Shown piece after piece: positions 1 through 9,433 of a stretch of 64,000 bases of DNA; position 1 is the first letter of the stretch; each line of letters begins with the position of its first letter. The DNA is taken from NCBI GenBank assembly GCA_963422385.1, contig OY729432.1, positions 2,790,001-2,854,000 on the forward strand. The letters are read 5' to 3'. The position numbers and the translations under genes were made by a program. The DNA is from JAJDTQ01 sp963422385 (lineage in GTDB: Bacteria > Desulfobacterota > Binatia > UBA9968 > JAJDTQ01). Below the pieces are notes generated by a model. It was not told where the DNA came from. It saw only the letters and a list, made by a program, of their open reading frames with translations, and did no database searches.

Positions 1-129
1 GAAGAGCTCCGGGATCTGCAACCTGACTGCCTCCTGCCGGACTTTTCCGACACCCGCAACGCCGTGGATGCCTTGCTGAGTCTGTTCGGTCAGGGGAGCG
101 GACCTCGTTCCCGGATCGGGCGGAAATAG
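1..129 (+). CDS. C-terminal end of an unidentified protein, cut by the window edge
   Basis: The first 42 codons are open in frame 1 and end at TAG 127-129. The piece is mostly charged and leucine-rich (D-A-L-L-S-L-F then a basic tail S-R-I-G-R-K). I do not recognise the family. It runs in the same direction as the toxin-antitoxin remnant that follows, so it could be a C-terminal helical segment of another defence-island protein. That is a guess from position only. The start lies outside the window. Confidence 0.4.
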   Translation, partial: EELRDLQPDCLLPDFSDTRNAVDALLSLFGQGSGPRSRIGRK

Positions 130-204
130 ATGGCAGGGCACACTACATTCGTGCACACGGTTATATTGTGATCTGCGTAAAACCGGGCGGCCACGGAGTC
201 AACC

Positions 205-436
205 ATGAGGAATATTACCTGGAGCGCCGACTTACCTGGAGCGCCGACGACAACTTGATCGAAGCGGCACGTCGCCACGCCGTGGCATACGACGTAAACG
301 CCCGGTTTCGGCTGTGGCTTTCGGCTACGTCGGGTGCGAAAGGCAGGCCGCCCAAGCCATGCGGACGGTCCGCGCACTCCAGGGCAAGCTGCGGGTCGGG
401 CGCAAGCTGACGCGAGAAGAGACGAATGAACGCTGA
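205..436 (+). pseudogene. VapB-type antitoxin remnant, twice frameshifted
   Basis: Reading across frames gives a short ribbon-helix-helix style antitoxin: M-R-N-I-T-W-S-A-D, then D-N-L-I-E-A-A-R-R-H-A, then F-R-L-W-L, then M-R-T-V-R-A-L-Q-G-K-L-R-V-G-R-K-L-T-R-E-E, stopping at TGA 434-436. Two lesions break it. An exact 17-nt tandem duplication (215-231 and 232-248) shifts frame after S-A-D, and one base is missing near 320 in the W-L-(S/G)-Y-V segment. The end overlaps the start of the toxin remnant at 426, the usual antitoxin-toxin coupling. A weak TATATT -10-like sequence lies near 161-167. Family assignment rests on the N-terminal pattern and this arrangement. Confidence 0.65.
215..248 (+). 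repeat. 17-bp perfect tandem duplication inside the antitoxin remnant
   Basis: The unit ttacctggagcgccgac occurs twice back to back (215-231, 232-248). Removing one copy restores the antitoxin frame S-A-D-D-N-L-I-E. It is therefore the inactivating lesion, probably a replication-slippage or end-joining duplication. Confidence 0.85.
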
Positions 437-467
437 AAGCTTCATCGATACGAACGTCTTTGTTTAA
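426..467 (+). pseudogene. Truncated VapC (PIN-domain) toxin start
   Basis: Thirteen codons M-N-A-E-S-F-I-D-T-N-V-F-V are followed by TAA 465-467. The F-I-D-T-N-V pattern is the canonical beta-1 strand of PIN-domain VapC ribonucleases, including the first catalytic Asp. Everything after it is gone. The sequence passes directly into the ATPase start codon at 467, which overlaps the TAA. The toxin is therefore certainly non-functional. The abrupt switch marks a recombination junction at the left edge of the ATPase gene. Confidence 0.65.
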
Positions 468-1653
468 TGGATCCGGTACGTAACCCATATGCTCCTGGAG
501 CGGGCACACAACCTCCCGAGTTGGCCGGCCGCGGTGAAATCCGTGAGTCGGCACGAATCGCACTGGAACGCACCAGAGCAGGACGGCCGACCAAGAACAT
601 TTTGATGGTTGGTCTGCGGGGTGTCGGCAAGACCGTGCTGTTGAACCTTGTCCGGGAGAACGCAGATGCCAGCGGCATCTGCGCACTGCGAATAGAGGTG
701 CCCGAACACGGGTCTCTCCCCTCGATTCTGGCGCCTCAACTGCGTGTCGTGCTGTTGAACCTGTCCAACAAGCAGGCTGCGAGACAGTTGGCGCAAAGGG
801 CTCTGCGCGGGCTCGCGGGATTCGTTGGAGCCTTGAAGGTCAAGTATCAGGACATGGATGTCGGCCTGGATCTCAACCCGGAACCCGGGTTGGCGGACAA
901 CGGAGATCTCGAGAGTGACTTGCAGGATTTGCTCGAAGTCGTCGGCTCCGCGGCCAAAGCCGGCGGCACCTGCGTCGCCCTCTTTGTCGACGAGCTTCAA
1001 TACGTGAAAGAGGATCAGTTGGCGGCATTGATTGCCGCATTGCACCGCACATCTCAGCGGCGCCTCCCGGTGGTGATGCTGGGCGCCGGACTGCCCCAGG
1101 TGCGAGGCCACATGGGGAAAGCGAAGTCGTACGCCGAGAGGCTTTTCGAGTTTCCTGAAATCGGACCGCTGTCACGCGAGGATGCCAAGCTGGCGATTGC
1201 CAAGCCGGCGAAGGACGAAGGAGTGGACATAGAACCAGCGGCTCTCGACGCTGTCGTTTCCCGAACCGAAGGCTACCCCTACTTTTTACAGGAATGGGGC
1301 AAGCATTTGTGAAATGTGGCCGAGCGTTCTCCCATCGCGCTTTCCAGTGTCGAAGGCGCATCCAAACAGGCCATCGTCAATCTCGATGGGAGTTTCTTCC
1401 TGGTGAGGTTCGACAGGCTGACGCCGACGGAGAAGAAATATCTTCGGGCGATGGCCCAGCTTGGCGCAGGGCCACATCGTTCCGGTGACATCGCCAGCGA
1501 ATTGAGCCGTCGTGTGACCTCTTTGGCCCCATTCGCAGCCAATGGCTCAACAAGGGAATGATATGGAGTCCGAGTCATGGAGACACGGCCTTTACCGTGC
1601 CGATGTTCGACGAATTCATGCGTCGGATCATGCCTGGGGACCAGTGGCGGTAG
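467..1653 (+). pseudogene. AAA/archaeal-type ATPase, broken by a nonsense codon and a frameshift
   Basis: Reads as one ATPase of about 395 residues of the archaeal-ATPase/AAA_16 type, often found as a lone regulator or defence-associated switch. The first open part (467-1312) has Walker A GLRGVGKT near residue 48 and Walker B ALFVDELQ near residue 171. At 1310-1312 an in-frame TGA follows Q-E-W-G-K-H-L, where relatives, as I recall them, have Trp (TGG to TGA). The same frame then continues N-V-A-E-R-S-P-I through R-F-D-R-L-T-P-T-E-K-K-Y-L-R-A-M. One base is lost near 1530, and the last segment (I-R-S-Q-W-L-N-K-G-M-I through F-D-E-F-M-R-R-I-M-P) is read in another frame to TAG 1651-1653. The intact core motifs suggest recent loss. 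Confidence 0.8.
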
Positions 1654-1672
1654 CCCTCGAAGGTGAGCCGTT

Positions 1673-4600
1673 GTGACGGATCCATTCTTCGAGCAGCCTG
1701 TCCTGAACTCGCCCTACATGTGTCCGAGCCGGCACTGGGAACTGGACGAGACCGGCCAGCCGACCCGGAAGATCATCGAACGCCGCAGGCAGGCTCAGTT
1801 CATCACGCCCATCCCGAAGCCCAAGAAGCGCAAGGGAGCTTCGGCGGAGCAGGCCGCCCTCGTGTTCGGCGACGGCAAAAACCTTTCCACCGAGAAGCAG
1901 CAGTACGAGCACACGGCCATTATCGACAGCGTGCGCCAGCAGGTGGACCGGTGGCGCAGCATACCGGACCCGAGCCAGTGGCAGGTGACCCCGGAGACGG
2001 CTCGCCTGCTCCGGCACTGGCGCCACCACCGATTTAGCGGCATTCGGCCCTTCTTTTGCCAGGTCGAGGCGGCGGAGACCGTCATCTGGCTCACCGAGGT
2101 GGCGCCGCAGGCAGGTCGCGCAGCCAAGGGGTTTCTCGACCATCTGGCGAACGCCAACCACGACGCCAATCCGGATCTGCAAAGGCTGGCGCTCAAGCTG
2201 GCCACGGGCGCCGGCAAGACTACGGTCATGGCGATGCTGATCGCCTGGCAGACGGTGAACGCGGTTCGCCACCCCCAGAGCCGCCGGTTTACGCGCGGAT
2301 TCCTGGTGGTCACGCCCGGCATCACCATCAAGGACCGCCTGCGGGTGCTGAAGCCCAACGATCCGGACAGCTACTATCAGAGCCGCGAACTGGTCCCGAG
2401 CGACATGCTCCCGGATCTGGGAAAGGCGAAGATCGTCATCACGAACTATCACGCCTTCAAGCTGCGCGAGGGCCTGGAGCTATCCAAGGGCGGCCGTTCC
2501 CTGCTCCAGGGACGAGGCCCGGCGCTCACGACCCTGGAAACCGAAGGACAGATGCTTCAACGCGCGATGTCCGAGCTCATGGGCGTCAGGAACATCCTGG
2601 TGCTGAACGATGAGGCCCACCACTGCTACCGCGAAAAGCCGGGGGATGGGGAGGAAGGCGCGCTCGCGGGCGATGACAGGAAGGAAGCCGAAAAGAACAC
2701 CGAGGCCGCCCGCTTGTGGATCTCGGGGCTCGAATCGGTGGCCGGAAAGCTTGGCGTCAACCGGGTGATCGATCTCTCGGCAACGCCGTTCTTCCTGCGT
2801 GGTTCAGGCTACGCCGAGGGAACGTTGTTTCCATGGACGATGAACGACTTCTCGCTCATGGACGCCATCGAATGCGGCATCGTCAAGCTCCCTCGTGTGC
2901 CCGTGGCCGATAATGTCCCCGGCGACGACATGCCGAAGTTCCGTAATCTTTGGGAACATATCCGGACCGACATGCCGAAGAAGGGGCGGGGCAAGGCCGT
3001 GAAGCTCGACCCCCTGAATCTGCCGACCCTCCTCAAGACTGCCCTGGATGCACTGTACGGACACTATCACAAGACCTTCGATCTGATGGCGGCGGCAGGC
3101 ATCGAGGTCCCGCCCTGCTTTATCGTGGTCTGCAACAACACTTCCACCTCCAAGCTCGTCTACGACTACATTGCCGGGTTCCACCGCGAAAACGCCGACG
3201 GCTCCACCACGTTCCGGAACGGAAACCTGAAGCTGTTCCGCAACTTCGACGAGTACGGCAACCGATACCCGCGGCCGCGCACGCTGTTGATCGACAGCGA
3301 GCAACTGGAGTCCGGCGATACCCTGGACAAGGATTTCCACAGGATGGCTGCGGACGAGATCGACCGTTTCCGGCGGGAGATCACCGAGCGCAGCGGCGAC
3401 CTTCACAAGGCCGGGAACATCAGCGATCAGGACCTTCTCCGGGAGGTCATGAACACCGTCGGCAAGTCGGGGCGGCTGGGAGATTCGATTCGCTGTGTGG
3501 TGTCCGTGTCGATGCTCACCGAGGGATGGGACGCGAACACGGTCAGCCACGTGCTCGGCGTCCGCGCCTTCGGGACGCAGTTGCTCTGCGAGCAGGTCGT
3601 GGGCCGCGCGCTGCGCCGCCAATCCTACGATTTGAACGAGGAGGGTCTGTTCGACGTCGAATATGCGGACGTACTGGGCATACCGTTCGACTTTACCGCG
3701 AAGTCCGTCGTGGTATCGCCCAAGCCGCCGCGGGAAACGGTTCAGGTAAAAGCCGTCCGGCCGGAAAGAGACGCGCTCGAGATCCGGTTTCCGCGCGTCG
3801 CAGGCTACCGGGTAGAGTTGCCGCAAGAGAGGCTCAGCGCCGATTTCAACGACGACTCGGTGCTGGAACTCACCCCCGACCTCGTGGGACCGTCCATTAC
3901 CAGGAACCAGGGCATCATCGGCGAAGGGGTGGACCTCAATCTGGTACACACCAACGACCTGCGGCCCTCGACCCTGCTGTTTCACCTGACCCAACGGCTG
4001 CTCTACACCAAGTGGCGCGACCCAGGCGAAGAGCCCAAGCTCCATCTCTTCGGGCAACTCAAGCGCCTGACCAAACAGTGGCTCGACGGTTGCCTCGTCT
4101 GCAAGGGCAACACCTATCCGGCCCAGCTCATGTACCAGGAACTGGCCGACATGGCCTGCGAGCGCATCACCGCCGCCATCACGCGGGCGGAAATCGGCAG
4201 CCGGCCCGTCAAGGCGGTGCTGGACCCCTACAATCCGGTGGGCTCCACCGCCGACGTCAATTTCATCACGTCGAGGGCAACCCGATGGAAGACTGCTCCC
4301 GACCGTTGCCACGTCAACTGGGTCATTTGCGACAGCGACTGGGAGGCGGAGTTCTGCCGGGTGGCTGAATCCCATCCCCTTGTCAAAGCCTACGTCAAGA
4401 ACCATAACCTCGGGCTGGAGGTTCCCTACCGCTACGTCTCCGAGGCACGGACCTATCTCCCGGACTTCATCGTTCTGGTGGACGACGGCCACGGCGACCT
4501 CCTGCATCTCATCGTCGAGATCAAGGGCTATCGCGGGGAGGATGCCAAGGAAAAGAAGACTACCATGGACACCTACTGGGTGCCGGGGGTCAACCACCAC

Positions 4601-4720
4601 GGCTGCCACGGCCGCTGGGCGTTTGCCGAATTTACGGACGTCTACGAGATTCAGTCGGACTTCGAGGCAGGAGTGGAAGCTGCGTTCAACGAAATGATCG
4701 AGAAAGTTGCAGATGGTTGA
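1673..4720 (+). CDS. res: Type III restriction enzyme, Res helicase-nuclease subunit
   Basis: A 1015-residue cytoplasmic superfamily-2 translocase with a C-terminal nuclease, the restriction partner of the Mod methyltransferase downstream. Walker A LATGAGKTT lies near residues 177-185 and the helicase motif NDEAHHC near residue 312. Motif VI-like CEQVVGRALRR follows around residue 640. Near residues 930-953 P-D-F-I-V-L-V-D then I-V-E-I-K-G fits the PD-(D/E)xK nuclease. The start is GTG 1673, supported by AAGGTGAG upstream. An N-terminal block N-S-P-Y then E-R-R-R and P-I-P-K-P-K-K-R-K is typical of this Res subfamily. The reading frame is uninterrupted, unlike Mod. Res subunits normally need Mod for activity, so function depends on whether the broken Mod still works. 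Confidence 0.9.
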   Translation: MTDPFFEQPVLNSPYMCPSRHWELDETGQPTRKIIERRRQAQFITPIPKPKKRKGASAEQAALVFGDGKNLSTEKQQYEHTAIIDSVRQQVDRWRSIPDPSQWQVTPETARLLRHWRHHRFSGIRPFFCQVEAAETVIWLTEVAPQAGRAAKGFLDHLANANHDANPDLQRLALKLATGAGKTTVMAMLIAWQTVNAVRHPQSRRFTRGFLVVTPGITIKDRLRVLKPNDPDSYYQSRELVPSDMLPDLGKAKIVITNYHAFKLREGLELSKGGRSLLQGRGPALTTLETEGQMLQRAMSELMGVRNILVLNDEAHHCYREKPGDGEEGALAGDDRKEAEKNTEAARLWISGLESVAGKLGVNRVIDLSATPFFLRGSGYAEGTLFPWTMNDFSLMDAIECGIVKLPRVPVADNVPGDDMPKFRNLWEHIRTDMPKKGRGKAVKLDPLNLPTLLKTALDALYGHYHKTFDLMAAAGIEVPPCFIVVCNNTSTSKLVYDYIAGFHRENADGSTTFRNGNLKLFRNFDEYGNRYPRPRTLLIDSEQLESGDTLDKDFHRMAADEIDRFRREITERSGDLHKAGNISDQDLLREVMNTVGKSGRLGDSIRCVVSVSMLTEGWDANTVSHVLGVRAFGTQLLCEQVVGRALRRQSYDLNEEGLFDVEYADVLGIPFDFTAKSVVVSPKPPRETVQVKAVRPERDALEIRFPRVAGYRVELPQERLSADFNDDSVLELTPDLVGPSITRNQGIIGEGVDLNLVHTNDLRPSTLLFHLTQRLLYTKWRDPGEEPKLHLFGQLKRLTKQWLDGCLVCKGNTYPAQLMYQELADMACERITAAITRAEIGSRPVKAVLDPYNPVGSTADVNFITSRATRWKTAPDRCHVNWVICDSDWEAEFCRVAESHPLVKAYVKNHNLGLEVPYRYVSEARTYLPDFIVLVDDGHGDLLHLIVEIKGYRGEDAKEKKTTMDTYWVPGVNHHGCHGRWAFAEFTDVYEIQSDFEAGVEAAFNEMIEKVADG

Positions 4721-4895
4721 AGTACCCGACACCAAAGCGAAAACTGGATGCACTACGGAGGCGTCGTTCTGTCGGTAGGGGGAAGCGTTTCAGATATCCA
4801 TGACATTCATGCCTGTTACAGAGATCGGCCTGTTCCGGATTGGAGTCGATGAACAAGTGCTGGCAAAGGTGTGCAGTCACTGACACGAGGAAGCC
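4721..4895 (+). other. Spacer between res and hicB
   Basis: This 175-bp gap holds no recognisable gene. A 27-codon open frame (4800-4883, M-T-F-M-P-V-T-E-I-G-L-F-R-I-G) ends 12 bases before hicB. It lacks an obvious ribosome binding site and could be the edge of a lost gene. The gap probably carries the hicBA promoter, but I see no convincing -35/-10 pair. Confidence 0.4.
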
Positions 4896-5099
4896 ATGAA
4901 ACTGAAAGTTGTGATCCATCAAGCGGAAGAAGGTGGATACTGGGCGGAAGTACCGTCTATTCCAGGATGCGCGACGCAAGGGGAATCCTTCGAAGAGTTG
5001 CTGACCAACCTCTACGAGGCTGTCGAAGGTTGCCTGTCCGTCGAGATTCGTGACGTCTCCGTTTCGGAGAAGGACAGGGTGATCGAAATCGCGGTATGA
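4896..5099 (+). CDS. hicB: HicB-family antitoxin
   Basis: A 67-residue protein with the compact HicB fold: M-K-L-K-V-V-I-H-Q, then G-G-Y-W-A-E-V-P-S-I-P-G-C-A-T-Q-G-E-S-F-E-E, then the helix L-L-T-N-L-Y-E-A-V-E-G-C-L. It neutralises the HicA mRNA interferase and, in the family, represses the operon. AGGAAG sits about 7 bases before ATG 4896. The stop overlaps the hicA start (ATGA, 5096-5099), so the two are translationally coupled. This is the small form without a C-terminal DNA-binding domain, so autoregulation may need HicA or another factor. Confidence 0.88.
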   Translation: MKLKVVIHQAEEGGYWAEVPSIPGCATQGESFEELLTNLYEAVEGCLSVEIRDVSVSEKDRVIEIAV

Positions 5100-5302
5100 A
5101 AGCCGTCAGCGGCAAGCAGTTCTGTAAGCTACTCGAATCGTACAGGTGGCAGTTGAAGCGAATCGGCGGAAGCCACTGCATCTACGCCAGGGTGGGAGTT
5201 CCCATCCGTATCTCGGTCCCGGTTCATGGAGATGCGAACCTGAAACGCGGACTTCAGAGACATTTGATGAAATGGGCGGGCATGGATGAGTCGGAATTGT
5301 GA
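5096..5302 (+). CDS. hicA: HicA-family mRNA interferase toxin
   Basis: A 68-residue double-stranded-RNA-binding-like toxin: M-K-A-V-S-G-K-Q-F-C-K-L-L, then the catalytic motif R-I-G-G-S-H-C-I-Y with the essential His, then I-S-V-P-V-H-G-D and a C-terminal G-L-Q-R-H-L-M-K-W-A-G-M. It cleaves mRNA when free of HicB. Unusually, the antitoxin precedes the toxin. The stop TGA 5300-5302 overlaps a possible GTG (5299) of the mod frame, so this pair is inserted exactly between res and mod and may share their transcript. Confidence 0.88.
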   Translation: MKAVSGKQFCKLLESYRWQLKRIGGSHCIYARVGVPIRISVPVHGDANLKRGLQRHLMKWAGMDESEL

Positions 5303-5340
5303 CCGATCAATCCCGGACACGGCGGAAAGGCTGCAAATCA

Positions 5341-8300
5341 ATGGCGGGTGCGCGTAAAGCAAGGGAAACGACGGTTGAAACTCTCACTCACGGTGAGGCG
5401 TCACGAAAGAACATCCCGACGGCCGAGTATCAGCCCTTGATGAAAAAGGATGATCAGAGCCCGGTTCAGGTCGCCTACGAACGCCGCAACCGCGACCTCG
5501 ACCCACAACTCGTCTGGCGCGGGAAGGACGTGCAGGACTGGTCCGACCTCGTGGTGCAGGCGCCGCCGCTGTTCATTCAGGAGAAGGTGCATCCGAAGGC
5601 GTTGATCAACGACCTGCTGCGACACGGCAAGACGGCCGAGGCGGAGAAGATCGCCCGCGAGTCGGGATTCCAGGTCGATCTGTTCGCCGACTTCAACGGA
5701 CTGCCCAGCGACGACGCTCGCACCGAGTTCTACCGGCACGACGCCAACTGGTCGAATCGGATGATTCTTGGGGACAGCTTGCAGGTGATGGCGTCGCTGG
5801 CGGAGCGCGAGGGCCTGCGCGGCAAGGTGCAGTGCATCTATCTCGACCCGCCCTACGGCATCAGGTTCAACTCCAACTTCCAGTGGTCCACCACCAGCCG
5901 TGACGTGAAGGACGGCAAGGCCGAGCACATTACCCGCGAGCCGGAGCAGGTGAAGGCGTTTCGGGATACGTGGCGGGACGGGATTCATTCGTATCTGACG
6001 TATCTGCGGGATCGGCTGACGGTGGCGCGGGATTTGTTGACGGAGAGTGGTTCGATCTTTGTGCAGATCGGAGACGAGAACGTGCATCGGGCGCGGGCGG
6101 TGATGGATGAGGTGTTTGGGGAGGAGAATTTTGTTAGCCAAATTGTTTTCCAGAAATCAGGTGGACGTAGCTCAGAAGGAATTGATGGTCTTTACGACTC
6201 AATTCTGTGGTATGCGAAAAACAAGAGCGTTCACAAATTTCGCAAACTATGGAATCGACGAACTGAAAGGCAGTTAGATACAGCCTACGGCTATGTCAAT
6301 TTTGAGGACGGTTCGTACCGCCTACTTAGTAAATTAGATAGAGCCAATGCTGATGCCCTTCCCGATGCTGCAAAGCGATTTCGTCCAAATCGTGTAGATA
6401 GCCAAACAGGAGGACAATCGTCTCGCTTTGTATTTAGGTTTGAAGGCAGAGACATTCATCCACCGCCGATAGGTGGCTGGCGCACAACCCAAATGGGATT
6501 TTCTCGTCTTGCGCGAGCACAGCGTTTGATGCCTAGAGGAAAGAGTGTTCAATATCGTCTTTGTGATGAAGATAATCCCGTAAATCAATTGGCAAATATT
6601 TGGACGGATACTACGTTTGTCACTTTTGGTTCTGAGAAGATTTATGTTGTAGAGACGAACCCCAAAGTCATCCAGCGCTGCATCCTCATGACCACCGACC
6701 CCGGCGACCTCGTCCTCGATCCCACCTGCGGCGCCGGCACCACCGCCTATGTCGCCGAACAATGGGGCTGCCGCTGGATTACCATTGACACTTCCCGCGT
6801 CGCCCTTGCGCTCGCCCGCGCTCGCATCATGGGCGCTCGCTATCCCTGGTATCTGCTCGCTGACAGCCGTGACGGGCAAATCAAGGAAGCCGGGATTACG
6901 CACACGGTGCCTTCGGAAGCGCCCACTTACAACGACATCCGCCAGGGCTTCGTCTACGAGCGCGTACCGCACATCACCCTCAAGTCCATCGCCAACAACG
7001 CCGAGATCGACGTGATCTGGGAGAAGTTCCAACAGACGCTGGAGCCGCTGCGCGCGCAGTTGAACACTGCGCTCGGTATGTCCTGGGAAGAATGGGAGAT
7101 TCTCCGAGAAGCCGGCGAGTCGTGACCCGCACGAGCGTGCGCCGCTCATGCGCAAGCGCGGGAATGGCGGGCGAAGCGGGAAGCTGCGGCGGAGGTCATG
7201 GCGGCTACCGGACTTGCAGAGCATATGCCGACGTTGCGCGATCATTTCGCGAATCAGGCGGCCTCAGCGCTATCGACCATCGCCACCGAGACCGGCCAAC
7301 GCTACACGCTCGATACGTTGCCGAAGCACCCGCACGAGCCCTGGCCACCGGAGGCGCGCGCACTGCACGCCGAATGGTGGGAGGCCCGCATCGCCAGGCA
7401 AAAGGAAATCGACGCCTCCATCGCCGCCAAAGCCGACTTCGAATACCTCTACGACAAGCCGTATGAAGACAACAAGAAAGTCCGCGTGGCTGGCCCGTTT
7501 ACGGTGGAAAGCCTGTCTCCGCACCGCCTGTTAGGCGTTGATGAAAACGATGATCTGATCGATCACGTCTCGGATAAGCAGCCCGACTACGGCGAAAAGC
7601 AGGATTTTGCCGCGATGATCCTCGACAATCTCAAAACCTCCGGCGTTCAGCAGGCGCACAAAGACGGCAAAATCAACTTCAACTCACTCGTCCCCTGGCC
7701 CGGCCACCTCGTCTGCGCCGAAGGGACCTACGTCGAAGGCGATGCTGACTCCGGCGCTGAGAAACGCGCCGGCATTTTCATTGGCCCGGAATTCGGCACT
7801 GTCTCCCGTCCCGACCTCGTATCGGCGGTGCGCGAGGCCGCCGACGCCCGCTTCGACGTTTTAATCGTCTGCGCCTTCAACTACGACGCCCACGCCTCGG
7901 AGTTCAACAAACTCGGCCGCGTCTCCATCCTCAAGGCGCGCATGAACGCCGACCCGCATATGGCCGCCGACCTCAAAAACACCGGCAAAGGCAACCTCTT
8001 CGTCATCTTCGGCGAGCCGGACATCGACATCCTCCCTGTCGGGGGAGACGGCGCCGAAGCCGAGCAATTCCAGGTCAGGATCAACGGCGTCGACGTCTTC
8101 CACCCCAATACCGGCGAGATCCGCAGCGATGATGCTGACGGCATCGCCTGCTGGTTCATCGACACCGACTACGACGAAGAGGGCTTCTTCGTGCGTCACG
8201 CCTACTTCCTCGGCGCCAACGACCCGTACAAGGCCCTCAAGACCACACTCAAGGCCGAGATCGACCAGGAAGCTTGGAAAACCCTCCACAGCGACACCTC

Positions 8301-8391
8301 CCGGCCGTTCGACAGACCCGCCTCCGGCCGCATCGCCGTGAAGGTCATCAATCACCTTGGAGACGAGGTCATGAAGGTGTTCCGGGTGTGA
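5341..8391 (+). pseudogene. mod: Type III modification methyltransferase (Mod) with an in-frame TGA
   Basis: The DNA adenine methyltransferase and specificity subunit paired with Res. The first open part (ATG 5341, or GTG 5299, to 7125) has motif IV L-D-P-P-Y-G near residue 169 and the SAM motif L-D-P-T-C-G-A-G-T-T near residue 459, the beta-class order with the target-recognition domain between. TGA 7123-7125 follows R-E-A-G-E-S. The same frame stays open through P-A-R-A-C-A-A-H to a second part, ATG 7198 to 8391, which continues the family C-terminus (A-E-W-W-E-A-R-I-A-R-Q-K-E-I-D-A-S-I, ending N-H-L-G-D-E-V-M-K-V-F-R-V). About 60 residues around 7126-7340 are not in the family as I recall it. 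The N-terminal piece keeps both catalytic motifs, so residual methylation is conceivable, but coupling to Res is doubtful. Confidence 0.82.
6127..6660 (+). other. Low-GC target-recognition segment inside mod
   Basis: From about 6127 to 6660 the base composition turns visibly AT-rich (many aaa/ttt/tat codons) between GC-rich flanks encoding the catalytic motifs. The encoded stretch (roughly residues 263-440) lies exactly between motif IV and motif I, where type III Mod proteins carry their exchangeable DNA-recognition domain. The composition break is seen directly. Horizontal exchange of the recognition domain is the inference. Confidence 0.75.
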
Positions 8392-8421
8392 AGCTTCCCT
8401 TACGATTTCGGAGGGCGCCTT

Positions 8422-9411
8422 ATGGCTAGTGGTGAACAAATCAAAGCATTGCTGAAGTCCCGTCTTGAGGGTGATGACGACCGCTTCTTTGCTGTCGCCA
8501 TGCAGATGGCGGCCCATGAAGCGAGGATGGGCCATGGCAAACTTGCCGGGGAGTTGCGCTCCATGGTTGACGAGGCGAAGGGGCAGATTGGGACGGTTCG
8601 GCCTGTACCCATCGGCCGCCCACGCGGGGAACTTGCGAACCTGCTGGAAGCATCGTATCCGAAGGCTGGCGTCAATGAGATGATTCTCAGCGATGCTCTT
8701 GCCAATCAGATCCGTCGGGTCATTCGCGAGCAGCGCCATGCCGAGCGGATTCTGTCCCATGGCCTGTCGCCGAGGCGGAAGTTGCTACTGATAGGGCCTC
8801 CCGGCACGGGCAAGACCTTGACGGCGACGGTTTTGGCGGGAGATCTCCGCCTTCCCCTCTTCCAAGTGAGACTGGACGGGCTCATCACCAAGTTCATGGG
8901 CGAGACAGCGGCCAAGCTACGGCAGATATTCGACGCGACGAGTCGGAACCGGGGCGTCTACTTTTTCGATGAGTTCGACGCCATCGGCTCCCAACGGGGT
9001 CTCGCCAATGATGTGGGTGAGATCCGTCGGGTGCTGAACAGCTTTTTGCAGATGATCGAGCAAGATGGTTCTCACAGTTTGGTGGTTGCAGCGACGAATC
9101 ATCCCGGAATACTCGATCCCGCGCTCTTCCGCCGTTTTGACGATGTCTTGCATTATGAGTTGCCGGACAGGTTACATATAGTGGCCCTCCTGAAGAGAAG
9201 GCTTGCCGGATCGGTTGCGAAGGGTTTCCAGTGGGAGGACTTGGCGAATTTGGCCCAGGGCTTGAGCTACGCCGAAGTCACCCGCGCCGCCAACGAGGCT
9301 CTGAAGGACGCGCTGATCCACGATCGCAACAGAGTCCGTACAGAGGACATTCGGGCCATGCTCACCGAGCGCAAAGGTGTTGCTGATAGGTTGTCCACGC
9401 AAGCGGAATAG
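8422..9411 (+). CDS. AAA+ ATPase partnered with a subtilisin-like protease
   Basis: A 329-residue single-domain AAA+ ATPase. Walker A IGPPGTGKTLTA lies near residues 124-135, Walker B V-Y-F-F-D-E-F-D-A-I near 179, sensor-1 V-V-A-A-T-N-H near 222 and the arginine-finger region F-R-R-F-D near 236. The helical N-terminus (residues 1-95) has no recognised domain. The start ATG 8422 follows GGAGGG. The next gene is an S8 protease whose own start is at 9434. This two-gene ATPase plus S8 peptidase arrangement recurs next to restriction systems. I infer the ATPase acts as sensor or unfoldase that gates the protease. It is intact although its partner carries an amber codon. Confidence 0.85.
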   Translation: MASGEQIKALLKSRLEGDDDRFFAVAMQMAAHEARMGHGKLAGELRSMVDEAKGQIGTVRPVPIGRPRGELANLLEASYPKAGVNEMILSDALANQIRRVIREQRHAERILSHGLSPRRKLLLIGPPGTGKTLTATVLAGDLRLPLFQVRLDGLITKFMGETAAKLRQIFDATSRNRGVYFFDEFDAIGSQRGLANDVGEIRRVLNSFLQMIEQDGSHSLVVAATNHPGILDPALFRRFDDVLHYELPDRLHIVALLKRRLAGSVAKGFQWEDLANLAQGLSYAEVTRAANEALKDALIHDRNRVRTEDIRAMLTERKGVADRLSTQAE

Positions 9412-9433
9412 GGGAAGGGGGCGGGGGCACCCA

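Noticed and set aside
2804..4753. Long open frame on the minus strand (649 codons) opposite res
   Set aside because: It is the antisense shadow of the Res gene in GC-rich DNA. The product is low-complexity, rich in V/D/H/R, with no domain, and lacks a ribosome binding site.
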